A DNA stretch of 64,000 nt from Photorhabdus akhurstii (GTDB lineage Bacteria > Pseudomonadota > Gammaproteobacteria > Enterobacterales > Enterobacteriaceae): contig NZ_RCWE01000017.1 in assembly GCF_018448925.1 (NCBI RefSeq), positions 1 to 64,000 on the forward strand. Direction: 5' to 3'. Made by a program: the position numbers and the translations under genes. Position 1 is the first letter of the stretch. The number at the start of each line of letters is the position of its first letter. A model generated the notes under the pieces. The model saw nothing but the letters and a program-made list of their open reading frames with translations. It ran no database searches and had not been told where the DNA came from. This document shows positions 38,601-44,600 of this stretch, in pieces.

Positions 38601-40407
38601 GGCGGTGAAAAAGAGCGTCATTCAGGCGTGGTTTGCTCAAGAAACCTACCATCCACGGTTGTTAAATACGTATGGCCCAACGGAAAGTACTGTAATTGCA
38701 ACCAGTCGGGAGATATTATCACCAGAAAATGATCGTTCAATTGGTCGGCCGGTTAAAAATACCTGTATTTACCTGTTGGACAGATACGGCCAACCGGTGC
38801 CATTAGGTAGTATTGGCGAGATATATATTGGTGGTGTTGGCGTGGCGCGTGGTTATCTGAACCGACCTGAATTGACGGCTGAACGTTTCCTTATCGATCC
38901 ATTTAGCGATAAGCCGGGTGCACGGATGTACCGAACCGGGGATTTGGCCCGTTACCTGCCGGATGGCAATTTGGAATTCTTGGGGCGTAACGACCATCAG
39001 GTGAAAATCCGCGGTTTCCGCATTGAACCCGGTGAAATTGAGGCTCGGTTGGTGGAGCACCCGGCGGTGAGTGAATCTGTGGTATTGGCGCAAGGGGAAG
39101 GGCAGGAGAAACGGTTGATTGCCTATGTTGTGGCACAGGCGGATGAAGGGCTGGCTAATAGCCTACGTACTCACTTGAGCGCTATTTTGCCTGATTATAT
39201 GGTGCCGTCGGCTTTTGTGCGTCTGGATGCCTTCCCGTTAACCCCTAACGGTAAGTTGGATCGTCGTGCGCTGCCGACACCGGACAATGAAGCGTTTGCT
39301 CATCAGGTTTTCGAAGCGCCACAAGGCGAAACGGAAACTGTATTAGCGGCGATTTGGTGTGAATTGCTAGGGGTTGAGCAGATTAGCCGGCATGACAGCT
39401 TCTTCGCGTTGGGCGGTCATTCCTTGCTCGCTATGCGAATGGTAAACCTTGCCGCGGGTCGTGGTTTAGTTTGTACATTGAATGCTGTGTTCCAATTCCC
39501 GGTGCTGACTGAACTGGCTGCAAAAATCACTTCAGATTTATTATCTCAGCCACAAAGTGAGGCTATATCGGTGCGACCTGACGGAACGGGGCTGCCGTTG
39601 TTCTTTGTTCCCAGTGGCATGGGTGACCACTCCTATGTCTTTGGGTTAGCTCAGCATATCCAGTCAGGTTATCCAATTTATGCTTTGCCTTGGCCGTCCA
39701 TCCATGAGGAGCCGATGTCAACGATGGAGGAGCAAGCTGTCAGAATGATCACCTTGATGAAAACTGTTCAACCGGTAGGCCCGTACCAGATATGCGGTTA
39801 CTCTTCTGGTGGGATATTGGCTTACGCTATTGCTCAACAGCTTTTGAATGCCGGAGAAACGGTTAATTTCCTGGGCTTGATTGATACGCCTGCGCCTCAT
39901 TATTTTAGGAAAGAGTCCATACAGCCCAAATATCACTTCTTTACTGATCTGGCCCGGCGGTCAGGGGAGGAATTCCCAGAAGAGATTGCGGCGTTGTATC
40001 GGCAAATTGATGAGTTGAATTTGGTGCAGTTTATTGCAGCGGCGCAGGAACTGGCGTTATACCCTGCAAATCTGTGTGCTGATGTGATCGCAAAACGTTG
40101 GGAACAGATCGCGCGTTATGCACAAATAGTTGCCAATTATGAGCCGTCGACATTAGCAATAACGTTGCATCAATTCTATGCGGTAGACCCTTCCCCTGCG
40201 ATTTCTTTTGTGACGGATGAAAAACCAAAGTCCATAAGCATAGAACCGTCGTTGGGCTGGGAACGGATAATGCCTAATACTTCTCTTGAGTTGATTGCGA
40301 TGCCGGGTAACCATTTTAGTTTATTAGAGGATAATGAGAATAAAACTGTTTTAGCTCAAGCTTTGAATAGGGTGCTGGCAATCAGTTTTGAAAAGGAGGT
40401 GGCGTGA
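17632..40407 (+). CDS. Seven-module nonribosomal peptide synthetase with dual C/E domains and thioesterase
   Basis: 7591 residues, order psiC-A-T-(C/E-A-T)x6-TE. Residues ~45-260 are the C-terminal lobe of a condensation domain without an HHxxxDG motif. Carrier serines (GGHS) are at 836, 1907, 2974, 4049, 5116, 6187 and 7264. The thioesterase nucleophile is Ser7391 (GYSSGG), with the presumed His in GNHFSLLE. All six internal condensation domains have FHHLL...GD (the HHxxxxGD dual C/E motif) plus HHLIGDHTT, so residues 1-6 should be epimerised. Specificity codes read by alignment to GrsA are: 1 DFWNIGMVHK (Thr), 2 DAWCVAAVCK (aromatic-like, uncertain), 3 DLFNNALTYK (Ala), 4 DAFWIGATFK (Val-like), 5 DLFNNALTYK (Ala), 6 DAWCIGAVCK (uncertain), 7 DAESIGTVIK (Lys-like). 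The expected product is a heptapeptide, free or cyclised by the TE. No MbtH, docking domain or tailoring gene is seen. Confidence 0.93.
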   Translation: MKDSVVKQEKIVKAEFLSQTLENITSANDISQQTQNVKNIPKALTPSELFWCERLTMFEPLQLPFESAGNQTEPRWVMSPWQPPLPKNDEGDAWRTLLQAFVIYLARLTQQTEFQIGWCVNETKDKPDMLTDLSPVAPMVVEVAFDKPWCAVADWVDNELARLAQHHTFSCDLLSHSPALRTIPELTTSRPWRIAVSVIQDDSQYDQKVRGELLTLQINAQGGFRWIYDVNRLSAEIVQRMSEHLQVLISSKVKGDETPIRQLNLLPEAERTLLLETWNSTETAYPDTLCIHQLFEQQVEKTPDAIALVHEEQTLSYAELNARANRLAHQLIALGVVPDQRVAICVSRSPAMVVALLAVLKAGGAYVPLDPVYTGERLAHILTDATPAILLADNTGCDVLGEAVLAGLTVLDPNILPDRPDSNPQVPGLTAQHLAYVIYTSGSTGTPKGVMVEHRNIQRLFDATESWYHFNRQDVWCLFHSIAFDFSVWELWGALRYGAKLVLVPHAIARSPQELHQFVCQHGITVLNQTPSAFKAFIASYVANPLPDCLRYIIFGGEALDPSILKPWYALREEKSPQLVNMYGITETTVHVTYRELDHHDVARVVSPVGTRIPDLTLYLLDKYGQPVPLGAEGELYVGGAGVARGYLNRPELTAERFLINPFSDKPDTRMYRTGDLARYLPDGDLEFIGRNDQQVKIRGFRIEPGEIEARLMEYPAVSESVVLAMGDGQDKRLVAYVVARADDELVNSLREHLRVRLPDYMVPSAFVRLDAFPLTPNGKLDRRALPVPGVEAFARQVYEAPQGEMEITLAAIWRELLGIEQISRHDSFFALGGHSLLGVQMIERLRSLGLTLAARDLFQFPVLSELTQTLGQHQAVVVPSNVITSTTTELTPAMLPLIDLTQTDIDHIVEQVPGGIANIQDIYALSPLQDGILFHHLLAKEGDPYQLAYPMIFADRELLDRYLAAVQQVIDRHDILRTAFIWQGLSAPVQVVWRQAPLSVTELTLNPADGPAGEQLAQRFDPRQYRFELSQAPLLRFAVAQETDGRWHVLQLQHHLIGDHTTMEVMKREIQAYLAGQGDDLPVPAPFRNLVAQARLGVSQQEHIHFFTDMLAEVDEPTLPFGLTEVHRDGSLVMESHRMLTPELNDRLRRQARRLEVSLAALCHLAWAQVLSRASGQKKVVFGTVLFGRMQAGEGVDSGMGLFINTLPLLLDIDDTPVWDSVRTAHSRLAGLLDHEHASLALAQRCSGVQNGVPLFSSLLNYRHNTLPVVSGEIISGIEFLGEQERTNYPLALSIEDFGDALGLTAQVVQSFSPERICGYMQQALESLVEALEQAPETQVRTLNILPETERTLLLETWNATESTYPDTLCIHQLFEQQAEKNPDATALVYENQTLSYAELNACANRLAHQLIALGVEPDQRVAICVSRSPAMVVGLLAVLKAGGAYVPLDPAYPGERLAHILTDAAPTILLADDTGRIALGEKALAERTVLDPNTLFDRLDSNPQIPTLTSQHLAYVIYTSGSTGTPKGVMIEHRGVVNLALAQVTRLDVRVTSRMLQFASFGFDASVWEIMITLSSGAGLIIPTDLVRQDPHRLWRYLEEQAVTHACLTPALLRDGTDLPTITTIPTLVLAGEALSAALFQTLRGRVNLFNAYGPTEMTVCATTWHCPSDYTDTEVPIGRPTANTRVYLLDACGQPVPLGGVGELYIGGVGIARGYLNRPELTAERFLTDPFSDALDARMYRTGDLARYLPDGNLAFLGRNDQQIKIRGFRIEPGEIETRLAEHPAVREVTVLALGEGQDKRLVAYVAAEAADGLVNSLRTHLSGMLPDYMVPAAFVRLDAFPLTPNGKLDRRALPAPDNKAFARQVYAAPQGEMEIALAAIWRELLGIEQVSRYDSFFALGGHSLMAIRMVERLRHLGLTLAVRDLFQSPVLSELAQTLGQHQAVVAPTNMITPEATQITPAMLPLINLTQPEIDLIVEQVPGGLANIQDIYALSPLQDGILFHHLLANEGDPYLLIGQMAFADRALLDRYLTAVQQVVDRHDILRTAFIWQGLSVPAQVVLRQAALSVTELTLNPADGPVSQQLTRRFDPRQHRLDLSEAPLLRFVAAQETDGRWFLLQLLHHLIGDHTTLDVMNHEVRAYLADQGNRLPAPVPFRNLVAQVRLGISQEAHTRFFTDMLAEVDEPTLPFGLAEVHRDGSQVTESHRMLTAALNDRLRNQARHLGVSLAALCHLAWAQVLSRTSGQEKVVFGTVLFGRMQAGEGADNGMGLFINTLPLRLDINDTPVRDSVQAAHTRLAGLLAHEHASLALAQRCSGVKGEIPLFNSLLNYRHNTLPTMLDDSISGIEFLGGQERTNYPFMLSVEDFGDALGLTAQVVQPFDPERLCGYMQQALESLAEALEQAPDMPVRALEILPKVERTLLLETWNATETVYPEVLCIHQLFEQQVEANPDATALMYENQTFSYAELNARANRLAHQLIALGVVPDQQVAICVSRSPAMVVALLAVLKAGGAYVPLDPAYTGERLAHILRDAAPTVVLADNVGRTTLGEKALAERVVLDPNALPSQPDSNPQIPGLTSRHLAYVIYTSGSTGVPKGVMIEHRNTVNFLHWAQQAFVAEESRETLFSTSINFDLSVFECFMPLSRGTAIHLVDNALSLIRHVLPITLLNSVPSAMKPLLQAQALIASVHTVNLAGEPLKSALIEQIFEETQVQRLCNLYGPSETTTYSTWLPIWRGDRVVESIGRPIANTCLYLLDRHGQPVPLGVVGEIYIGGAGVARGYLNRPDLTAERFLIDPFSDVPDARMYRTGDLARYLPDGNLEFLGRNDQQVKIRGFRIELGEIEARLVEHPAVSESVVLVQNEGQDKRLVAYVVAEAHDGLVNSLRTHLKATLPDYMVPTAFVRLDVFPLTPNGKLDRLALPTPNNEAFARQVYVAPQGEMETTLAAIWREILGIEQIGRYDSFFALGGHSLLVVRMIESLRKLGLTLAVRDLFQSPVLSELAQTLGRHQVVVVPPNVITPAATKITPTMLPLINLTQPEIDLIVGQVPRGIANIQDIYALSPLQDGILFHHLLTKKGDPYLLMGQMAFADRSLLDRYLEAVQQVVDRHDILRTAFIWQGLSVPVQVVLRQATLSVTELTLNPADGPVSDQLTRRFDPRQHRLDLGEAPLLRFVVAQETDGRWLLLQLLHHLIGDHTTLDIMNREVRVYLAGQGNRLPAPVPFRNLVAQVQLGISQEEHARFFTGMLAEVDEPTLPFGLTEVRRDGSQVTESHRMLTVALNDRLRSQARCLGVSVAALCHLAWAQVLARTSGREKVVFGTVLFGRMQAGEGADNGMGLFINTLPLRLDINDTSVRDSVRAAHSRLAGLLVHEHASLALAQRCSGVQGEIPLFSSLLNYRHNALSTTSDELINGVEFIGGQERTNYPFVLSVEDFGDALGLTAQVVQPFDPESLCGYMQQALESLVEALEQVPDMPVRALEILPDAERTMLLTTWNATETVYPEALCIHQLFEQQVEKTPEATALIAADKILSYTELNTRANRLARQLIEHGVCPGDHVALLLERSMELVVAQLAILKAGAVYVPVDPSVPDERKNWLISDCSARLLITDIQTDIPANLAVPLLRLSDESGTDREQECLNLELPHSSAELAYIMYTSGSTGTPKGVLVPHRAVVRLVINNGYADIGPDDRVAFTANPAFDASTFEVWAPLLNGGALVVIDRATLLTPQELVRVLQADRITVLWLTIGLFNRLAIELSPVLPQIKILIFGGDIPDLHVIAQVLDNRPPQQLLQAYGPSEGTTFTTIYPIEALAQGATRIPIGRPIANTRVYLLDAYGQPVPLGATGEIYVGGDGVALGYFNRPELTAERFLIDPFSDNPDARMYRTGDLARYLLDGNLEFLGRNDQQVKIRGFRIEPGEIEARLTEYASVREAAVLVLGDGPEKRLVAYVAAEAQEGLVNSLRAHLQATLPDYMVPTAFVRLDGFPLTPNGKLDRRALPAPDSEAVARQVYAAPQGETEMILAAIWRELLGIEQISRHDSFFALGGHSLLAVRMIERLRHLGLTLAVRDLFQSPVLSELAQTLGQHQVVVVPPNVITPAATKITPTMLPLINLTQPEIDLIVGQVPGGIANIQDIYALSPLQDGILFHHLLANEGDPYLLMGQMAFADRSLLDRYLEAVQQVVDRHDILRTAFIWQGLSVQAQVVLRQATLSVTELTLNSIDGPISDQLAQRFDPRHYRLDLSEAPLLRFVVAQETDGRWILLQLLHHLIGDHTTLEVMNREVQTYLDGQEDSLPVPAPFRNLIAQARLGVSQAEHIRFFTDMLAEVDEPTLPFGLTEVHRDGSQVTESNRMLTAGLNGRLRNQARHLGVSLAALCHLAWAQVLSRTSGQEKVVFGTVLFGRMQAGDGADNGMGLFINTLPLRLDINDTPVRDSVQAAHTRLAGLLEHEHASLALAQRCSGVQGEIPLFNSLLNYRHNALSTTSDELINGVEFLGGQERTNYPFMLSVEDFGDALGLTAQAVQPFDPESLCGYMQQALESLVDALEQASDMPVRALEILPEAERTLLLKTWNATETVYPNQLCIHHLFEQQVEKTPDSIALVYEEQTFSYTELNTRANRLAHQLIALGVVPDQRVAICVSRSPAMVVALLAVLKAGGAYVPLDPAYPGERLAHILHDAAPSVVLADEVGCVALGEEALAELTVLDPNILPDQVDNNPQLPALTSRHLAYVIYTSGSTGMPKGVMIEHRNTVNFLRWAQQAFAAEEIRETLFSTSMNFDLSIFECFMPLFRGAAIHLVDDVLALMQRALPVTLLNSVPSAMKPLLQVQALMASVHTVNLAGEPLKSALIEQIFEETQVQRLCNLYGPSETTTYSTWLPIQRGDRIIESIGRPIANTCLYLLDRHGQPVPLGVVGEIYIGGAGVARGYLNRPDLTAERFLNDPFNDKPDARMYRTGDLARYLPDGNLEFLGRNDQQVKIRGFRIEPGEIESRLVEHPAVSESVVLAQGEGQEKRLVAYVVAEAHEELVNSLRTHLKATLPDYMVPSAFVRLDVFPLTPNGKLDRQALPAPNNEAFARQIYEVPQGEMETTLAAIWCELLGIEQISRHDNFFTLGGHSLLSVRMIESLRKLGLTLAVRDLFQSPVLADLAQTLGQHQVVVVPPNMITPVTTVLTPAMLPLINLTQPEIDLIVGQVPFGIANIQDIYALSPLQDGILFHHLLANQGDPYLLVEQMIFTDRSLLNRYLSAVQWVVDRHDILRTAFIWQGLSVPAQIVWRQATVSVTELALDPTDGPVSEQLTRRFDPRHYRLDLNEAPLLRFVVAQETDGRWTLLQLLHHLIGDHTTLDVMNREVQAYLAGQENRLPAPVPFRNLVAQVRLGMSQEEHACFFTDMLAEVDEPTLPFGLTEVHHDGSQVTESHRMLTAALNDRLRSQARCLGVSVAALCHLAWAQVLSRTSGQEKVVFGTVLFGRMQAGEGADNGMGLFINTLPLRLDINDTPIQDSVRAAHSRLAELLVHEHASLALAQRCSGVQGDIPLFSSLLNYRHNALLTMSDELISGIEFISGQERTNYPFVLSVEDFGDALGLTAQVVQPFDPERLCGYMQQALESLVEALEQAPGMPVRALNILPETECSLLLRTWNATETEYPDQLCIHQLFEQQVEKNPDATALVYENQTLSYAELNARANRLAHQLIALGVEPDQRVAICVSRSPAMVVGLLAVLKAGGAYVPLDLTYPDERLAYILMDAAPTILLADNAGRTALGEKVLAKQVVLDPNTLFDQPGGNPKRSMLTSRHLAYVIYTSGSTGVPKGVMVEHRGLVNLIRDKITQFAIHSGSRMLQFASFGFDASVWEIMMALCGGATLAISVDIVRQDPRRLWCYLEEQAITHACLTPALLRDGADLPMITIKPTLILGGEAPSVALLRALCGRATLFNAYGPTEITVCATTWHCPSDYMDTEVLIGRPTANTWVYLLDADGQPVPLGCVGELYIGGAGVARGYLNRPELTIERFLADSFSDMPDARMYRTGDLARYLPDGNLLFVGRNDQQIKIRGFRIEPGEIEARLIEHPMVREATVLALGDGHDKRLVAYMVAPEDDGLANNLRTHLQTILPDYMVPAAFVRLDAFPLTPNGKLDRRALPAPDSKAFARQVYAAPQGETEMALAAIWCELLGVEQISRYDSFFALGGHSLLAVRMIERLRHLGLTLAVRDLFQSPVLSDLAQTLGQHRVVVVPPNVITPATTALTPVMLPLINLNQPEIDLIVGQIPGGIANIQDIYALSPLQDGILFHHLLANEGDPYLLIGQMAFANRSLLDRYLVAVQQVVDRHDILRTAFIWQGLSVPAQVVLRQAALSVTELTLNPADGPVSQQLTRRFDPRQHRLDLSEAPLLRFVVAQETDGRWFLLQLLHHLIGDHTTLEVMDREVHAYLEGQEGNLPGPTPFRNLIAQARLGVSQAEHIRFFTDMLAEVDEPTLPFGLTEVHRDGSQVTESHRMLTAALNDRLRSQARRLGVSLAALCHLAWAQVLSRTSGQEKVVFGTVLFGRMQASEGADNSMGLFINTLPLRLDMDDTPVWDTVQAAHTRLAGLLEHEHASLALAQRCSGVPGESPLFSSLLNYRHNALSTTSDELINDLEFISGQERTNYPLALSVEDFGDALGLTAQVVQPFDPARLCGYMQQALESLVEALEQAPETPVRALNILPEAERTLLLTTWNATETVYPEALCIHQLFEQQVEKNPDAIALVYEDQTLSYTELNALANRLAHQLIALGVVPDQRVAICVSRSPAMVVGLLAVLKAGGAYVPLDPAYPGERLAHILIDSTPVVVLADGIGREALSETGVAERIVLDPNIQFNQPDSNPQVTALTPQHLAYVIYTSGSTGQPKGVMVEHQAVYQRSLGFSETYAVTAQDRVLQFSSFAFDASVEEFFSSLCHGATLVIRNDSWLTSVPVFISLIRQHGITVMSLPTLFLSELAVVGGTSRLPECLRLVIIGGEAVKKSVIQAWFAQETYHPRLLNTYGPTESTVIATSREILSPENDRSIGRPVKNTCIYLLDRYGQPVPLGSIGEIYIGGVGVARGYLNRPELTAERFLIDPFSDKPGARMYRTGDLARYLPDGNLEFLGRNDHQVKIRGFRIEPGEIEARLVEHPAVSESVVLAQGEGQEKRLIAYVVAQADEGLANSLRTHLSAILPDYMVPSAFVRLDAFPLTPNGKLDRRALPTPDNEAFAHQVFEAPQGETETVLAAIWCELLGVEQISRHDSFFALGGHSLLAMRMVNLAAGRGLVCTLNAVFQFPVLTELAAKITSDLLSQPQSEAISVRPDGTGLPLFFVPSGMGDHSYVFGLAQHIQSGYPIYALPWPSIHEEPMSTMEEQAVRMITLMKTVQPVGPYQICGYSSGGILAYAIAQQLLNAGETVNFLGLIDTPAPHYFRKESIQPKYHFFTDLARRSGEEFPEEIAALYRQIDELNLVQFIAAAQELALYPANLCADVIAKRWEQIARYAQIVANYEPSTLAITLHQFYAVDPSPAISFVTDEKPKSISIEPSLGWERIMPNTSLELIAMPGNHFSLLEDNENKTVLAQALNRVLAISFEKEVA
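23749..24045 (+). repeat. Near-identical C/E-domain tract, copy a (pair with 36589-36885)
   Basis: Within the C/E domain of module 3 of the 7-module gene. From GGTGGTTGATCGGCACGATA to the GACCATACCACGCT block only about eight bases differ from 36589-36885, much closer than neighbouring DNA. The offset is exactly 12840 bases with no indel, which points to recent gene conversion. Confidence 0.8.
36589..36885 (+). repeat. Near-identical C/E-domain tract, copy b (pair with 23749-24045)
   Basis: Within the C/E domain of module 7. It is the partner of the tract in module 3, and similarity drops outside these limits. Confidence 0.8.
39560..40404 (+). other. Type I thioesterase domain of the 7-module NRPS
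   Basis: About 280 residues of alpha/beta-hydrolase fold starting SVRPDGTGLPLFFVPSGMG. Nucleophile Ser7391 sits in GYSSGG, DTPAPHYF follows, and the presumed His is in GNHFSLLED. The DNA is very close to 57210-58053 of the 5-module gene and to the tail of the pseudogene. It releases the finished peptide by hydrolysis or macrocyclisation. Confidence 0.85.
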
Positions 40408-40451
40408 TACTAATAAGTAAGGAATATTGGATAATTTAACGTTGGTGTGAC

Positions 40452-40489
40452 AATCCGGTATATATTGTTTATACCGGATTGTTTTTGTT
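40452..40489 (+). terminator. NRPS-family 3' hairpin terminator, copy 1
   Basis: AATCCGGTATA (40452-40462) with TATACCGGATT (40470-40480) and a following T-rich run, 44 bases after the stop codon. It is conserved in sequence and place with 58103 and 16777. Confidence 0.8.
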
Positions 40490-41414
40490 TTAAAACAGAA
40501 TAATAGAATTGATAATTTCCATATGGGTTATTTAATCAAGTTTTTTCTGTCATCGATAGTAATTTAATCTAATCTGGCTTTGTTTTTTACTGATTTTCTT
40601 TGCTATATATAAAAATATATTTCATTGTTGTTTTCATGAATGATTAAGAATAATTAATGTAAAATATTGAAAATAGTCATATATTTTCCATTGTTAATAT
40701 TGACCAATATCATGTCTATATATTTCTTTGATATGTTGAAATTAAACTATAAATTAATAAATGTCGCAGGGGTAAAGTAAATTACCGTGTAGAACGATTT
40801 ACTTGGGGGATATTGTCCTGTAATGAATGATTCATTACATAGCTTATTGTTTTATAGCATTAATGTTTATTGTAAGATAGTGTGTAATAAAGCCATTTCT
40901 AGTTTTAAATTGTTTCTTTATGGTATTAAACATAGTCATATTTATATCGGCTTTATAATCTTATTATTATAAAACAATATAATGAATTTAATTTGAATTT
41001 GTATTGGTTCGTTTACGGTATTTACATTAACGATATTATTTATTTGTTGAAAAATAGTGCGTTATGAATTACTTTAACCCAGACTTATATCTTCAAATAA
41101 TTGAATATATAGGAAGGCTTGTAAATGTTGAATAAGTTACATTTGTAATTGAAATATTAGTTAATTATTAAGGTAAAGAATTTATTTTATAGGTAATTAT
41201 CAAAGTAAACTTTTTTGATAATTGAGGGTTAATTTATTCATTTTATCTTTATAAATTTTTAATTTATTTTTGAAATGATTTTAATTAGATATTAATAGAG
41301 AATTAGATAAAATACAGGAGTGATTTAGTATTTATCCATAATTAAATAAAGTTAACGATTCCATCTTAAATGATGGAATTCAATGTCAGCCAATTAAAAT
41401 TGCAGTCAATTAAT
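40490..41414. other. Long AT-rich intergenic spacer without genes
   Basis: About 925 bases with no supported gene on either strand. The DNA is strongly AT-rich with scattered short repeats. Segments around 40905-41040 resemble the spacer before the 7-module gene and DNA near 58840. It may hold distant promoter or silencing sites, the kind of AT-rich DNA bound by H-NS-type proteins, but no specific site can be named. Confidence 0.5.
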
Positions 41415-41685
41415 AGAATTTATCTAAAAAACAGGGACAAAAATAAAATATTTTATTCCGGATTATAAGATGAATTATTTACTCCGTTGTCAGGAAAATT
41501 AGTGTCAAAAAATTGTTAATTAGTTGTTGTCAACCGGACTGTAGCATCCCGTATTTGAATGTCTTGAATTGATGTCAGATGTGTCCGTTTTTATTTCTTG
41601 GGGGCAAGAAGTAAGAAAGAAATATTGGTAATGGTTGTCAGAAATGACAGTTTTCAAATTTCTAACAGATTCGTTGAGGTAGTAA
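41415..41685 (+). promoter_or_regulatory. NRPS 5' leader, copy 2, with two hairpins
   Basis: Hairpin I has a 13-bp stem, 41588-41600 with 41605-41617, and a GGGG loop. Two of its pairs are U-G where copy 1 has U-A, so pairing is kept despite base changes. Hairpin II is TGTCA (41636-41640), GAAA loop, TGACA (41645-41649). The ribosome site GAGG is six bases before ATG 41686. Confidence 0.7.
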
Positions 41686-44600
41686 ATGAAAGATAGCATT
41701 ACTCAAGCAGGAAGTGCTTTTAAAGCTGAACTCCTCTCTCAAACATCAGAAAATATAACCAACGTAAATAACATTTTGCCACCGACTCAGAATGTAAAGA
41801 ATATTCCCCAGACGTTTACATTCAGTGAATCATTTTGGTGTGAACGTCTTGCTGCTTTGCAACCCCTCCAATTACCTTTTGAAACCGCCGGAGAACAAGC
41901 GGAACCCAGTTGGGTAATCAGTGACTGGCAGCCCCCGTTGCCAAAAAATGGTGAAGAAGAGCCACTACGAACGTTGTTGCAGGCATTCGTTATCTATCTT
42001 GCGCGTCTGACTCAACAGACGACATTCCAAATTGGTTGGTGCGTGGATGGAGTAAACGATAAGTCGGCAGATTTGGCGCCGGTGGCGCCAATGGTCGTTG
42101 AGATGGAGTTTGATAAGCCCTGGCATGTGGCAGCGAACGGGTTGGATGGTGAGTTGGCCCGGTTGAGCCGGTACCACACATTTAGTCGAGATCTCCTCGC
42201 GCGCGCTCCTTCATTGTGGGCTATTCCGGCGTTGACAACTCATTGTCCGTGGCGGATAGCCGTTTCTGTCATAGCGGAAGATAGGCCGTGTGATCAGGCG
42301 CCACAGGGCGAATTACTGACGCTGCAAATCAATGCGCAGGGCGGTTTTCGTTGGATCTACGATGAAAATCGCCTGAGTACGGAAGTGGTTCTGCGCATGG
42401 GTGAACATTTACAGGTGCTGGCAGCGTCACAAAGACAGGGAGAGGAAATCCCTATCTGGCAGCTTAATTTGTTATCTGAAGCTGAGCGTACCTTGCTACT
42501 GGAAACCTGGAACGCCACGGAGACCCCTTATCCTGATCCATTATGTATTCATCAATTATTTGAGCAACAGGCAGAACAAGCCCCGCACGCCACGGCGTTG
42601 GAATATCAAGAACAGACCCTCAATTATGCGGAATTGAATACCCGTGCTAACCGATTGGCTCATCAACTGATTGCGCTGGGCGTCACACCGGACCGGCGGG
42701 TAGCGATTTGTGTGGAGCGCTCCCCGATGATGGTGGTGGCATTGCTGGCAGTGCTGAAAGCCGGTGGGGCTTATGTGCCGCTGGATTCGACTTATCCGCG
42801 GGAACGTCTGGCATATATCCTGAGTGACAGTGCGCCGTCAGTGGTGCTGGTTGATGAAGCTGGCCGGGCGGCGCTGGGCGAACAGGCGCTGGTAGGCATG
42901 ACGATACTAGACCCGAATATCCAACTTAACCAGCCTGACAGCAACCCGCAGATCCCGGCGTTGACGCCACAGCATCTGGCCTATGTGATTTACACCTCCG
43001 GCTCTACTGGGCAGCCGAAAGGGGTGATGGTGGAACATCAGGCAATTTACCAACGTTATCTGGGTTTTAATGACACCTATGCCGTCACCGCGCAAGACCG
43101 GCTATTGCAGTTTGCCGCGTTTGCGTTTGATGTTTCAGTGGAAGATTTCTTTTCGTCATTATGCAACGGGGCCACACTGGTTATCCGGGATGATAGCTGG
43201 CTGGCTTCGATACCAGAATTTATTGCCTTAACCCGACAATATCGTATTACGATGATGTCACTGCCGACGCTATTCTGGTCTGAGCTGGCGGCCAGAGATA
43301 GTGGATTACCGCTACCAGATTGTCTCCGGCTCATCATCATTGGAGGGGAGGCGGTGAAAAAGAGCGCCATTCAGGCGTGGTTTAGACAGACGGGCCACCG
43401 GCCCCGGCTATTGAATGGTTATGGCCCGACGGAAAACACCGTGACGGTGACCTATAAGGACGTGCTATCCCCGGAAGATGCCCGTTCTATCGGCCGACCG
43501 GCTAAAAATGCCCGTATCTACCTGTTGGGCAAATATGGCGAACTGGTACCCGTAGGTTGCGTGGGCGAGATGTACATTGGCGGCGTGGGTGTGGCTCGGG
43601 GTTATCTCAACCGGCCAGCGTTGAGCGTGGAACGTTTTATGCTGGATACTTTTAGTCCGGTATCCGGCGAACGGATGTATCGTTCTGGGGATTTGGCCCG
43701 CTATCTGCCGGATGGTGACTTAGAATTTCTGGGCCGTAACGATGAGCAGGTTAAAATTCGCGGTTTTCGAATTGAACTGGGGGAAATTGAAACCCGGCTA
43801 ACGGAACATCCGGCGGTACAAGAGGCGGTGGTGTTGGCACTGGATGGCGATCAGGGCAAACGGCTGGTGGCCTATGTGGAGGCGGAAGCAAATGAGAGAT
43901 TAGCGGCTGATTTGCGTGAATACCTGAGTGCCATTTTACCTGACTATATGGTACCGGCGGCTTTTGTGCGTCTGGATACCTTCCCGCAAACTCCGAGTGG
44001 CAAGTTAGATCGCCGGGCGTTGCCAGCGCCAGGGGAAGACGATTTTGCCCGTCAGATTTATGAAGCTCCACAAGGGAAGGCTGAAATCACTCTAGCGGCC
44101 ATTTGGCGTGAATTATTGGGCATTGAACAAATCAGTCGGCATGACAGTTTCTTTGCGTTGGGTGGTCATTCCCTACTCGGCGTGCAGATGATTGAGCATT
44201 TGCGTCACTTGGGTTTGACGCTGACGGCGCGTGATCTGTTCCAGTCGCCGGTGCTGTCAGCATTGGCTCAAACGTTGGGACAGCATCAGGCTGTGATAGT
44301 GCCGCCTAACGTCATCACGCCAGCCACCACGGCTCTAACGCCGGAGATGTTGCCGCTGATTGATTTGATTCAGACTGACATTGACCGCATCGTCGAGCAG
44401 GTACCGGGGGGAATGACGAATATTCAGGATATCTATGCGTTGTCGCCGTTACAGGACGGTATCCTGTTCCACCACCTGTTGGAACAGGAAGGCGACCCCT
44501 ATTTGGTGCTCTATCCGGTGGCTTTTGCTAACCGCTCTTTGCTGGATCGTTATCTGACGGCAGTACAACAGGCGATTGATCGCCATGATATCTTGCGGAC

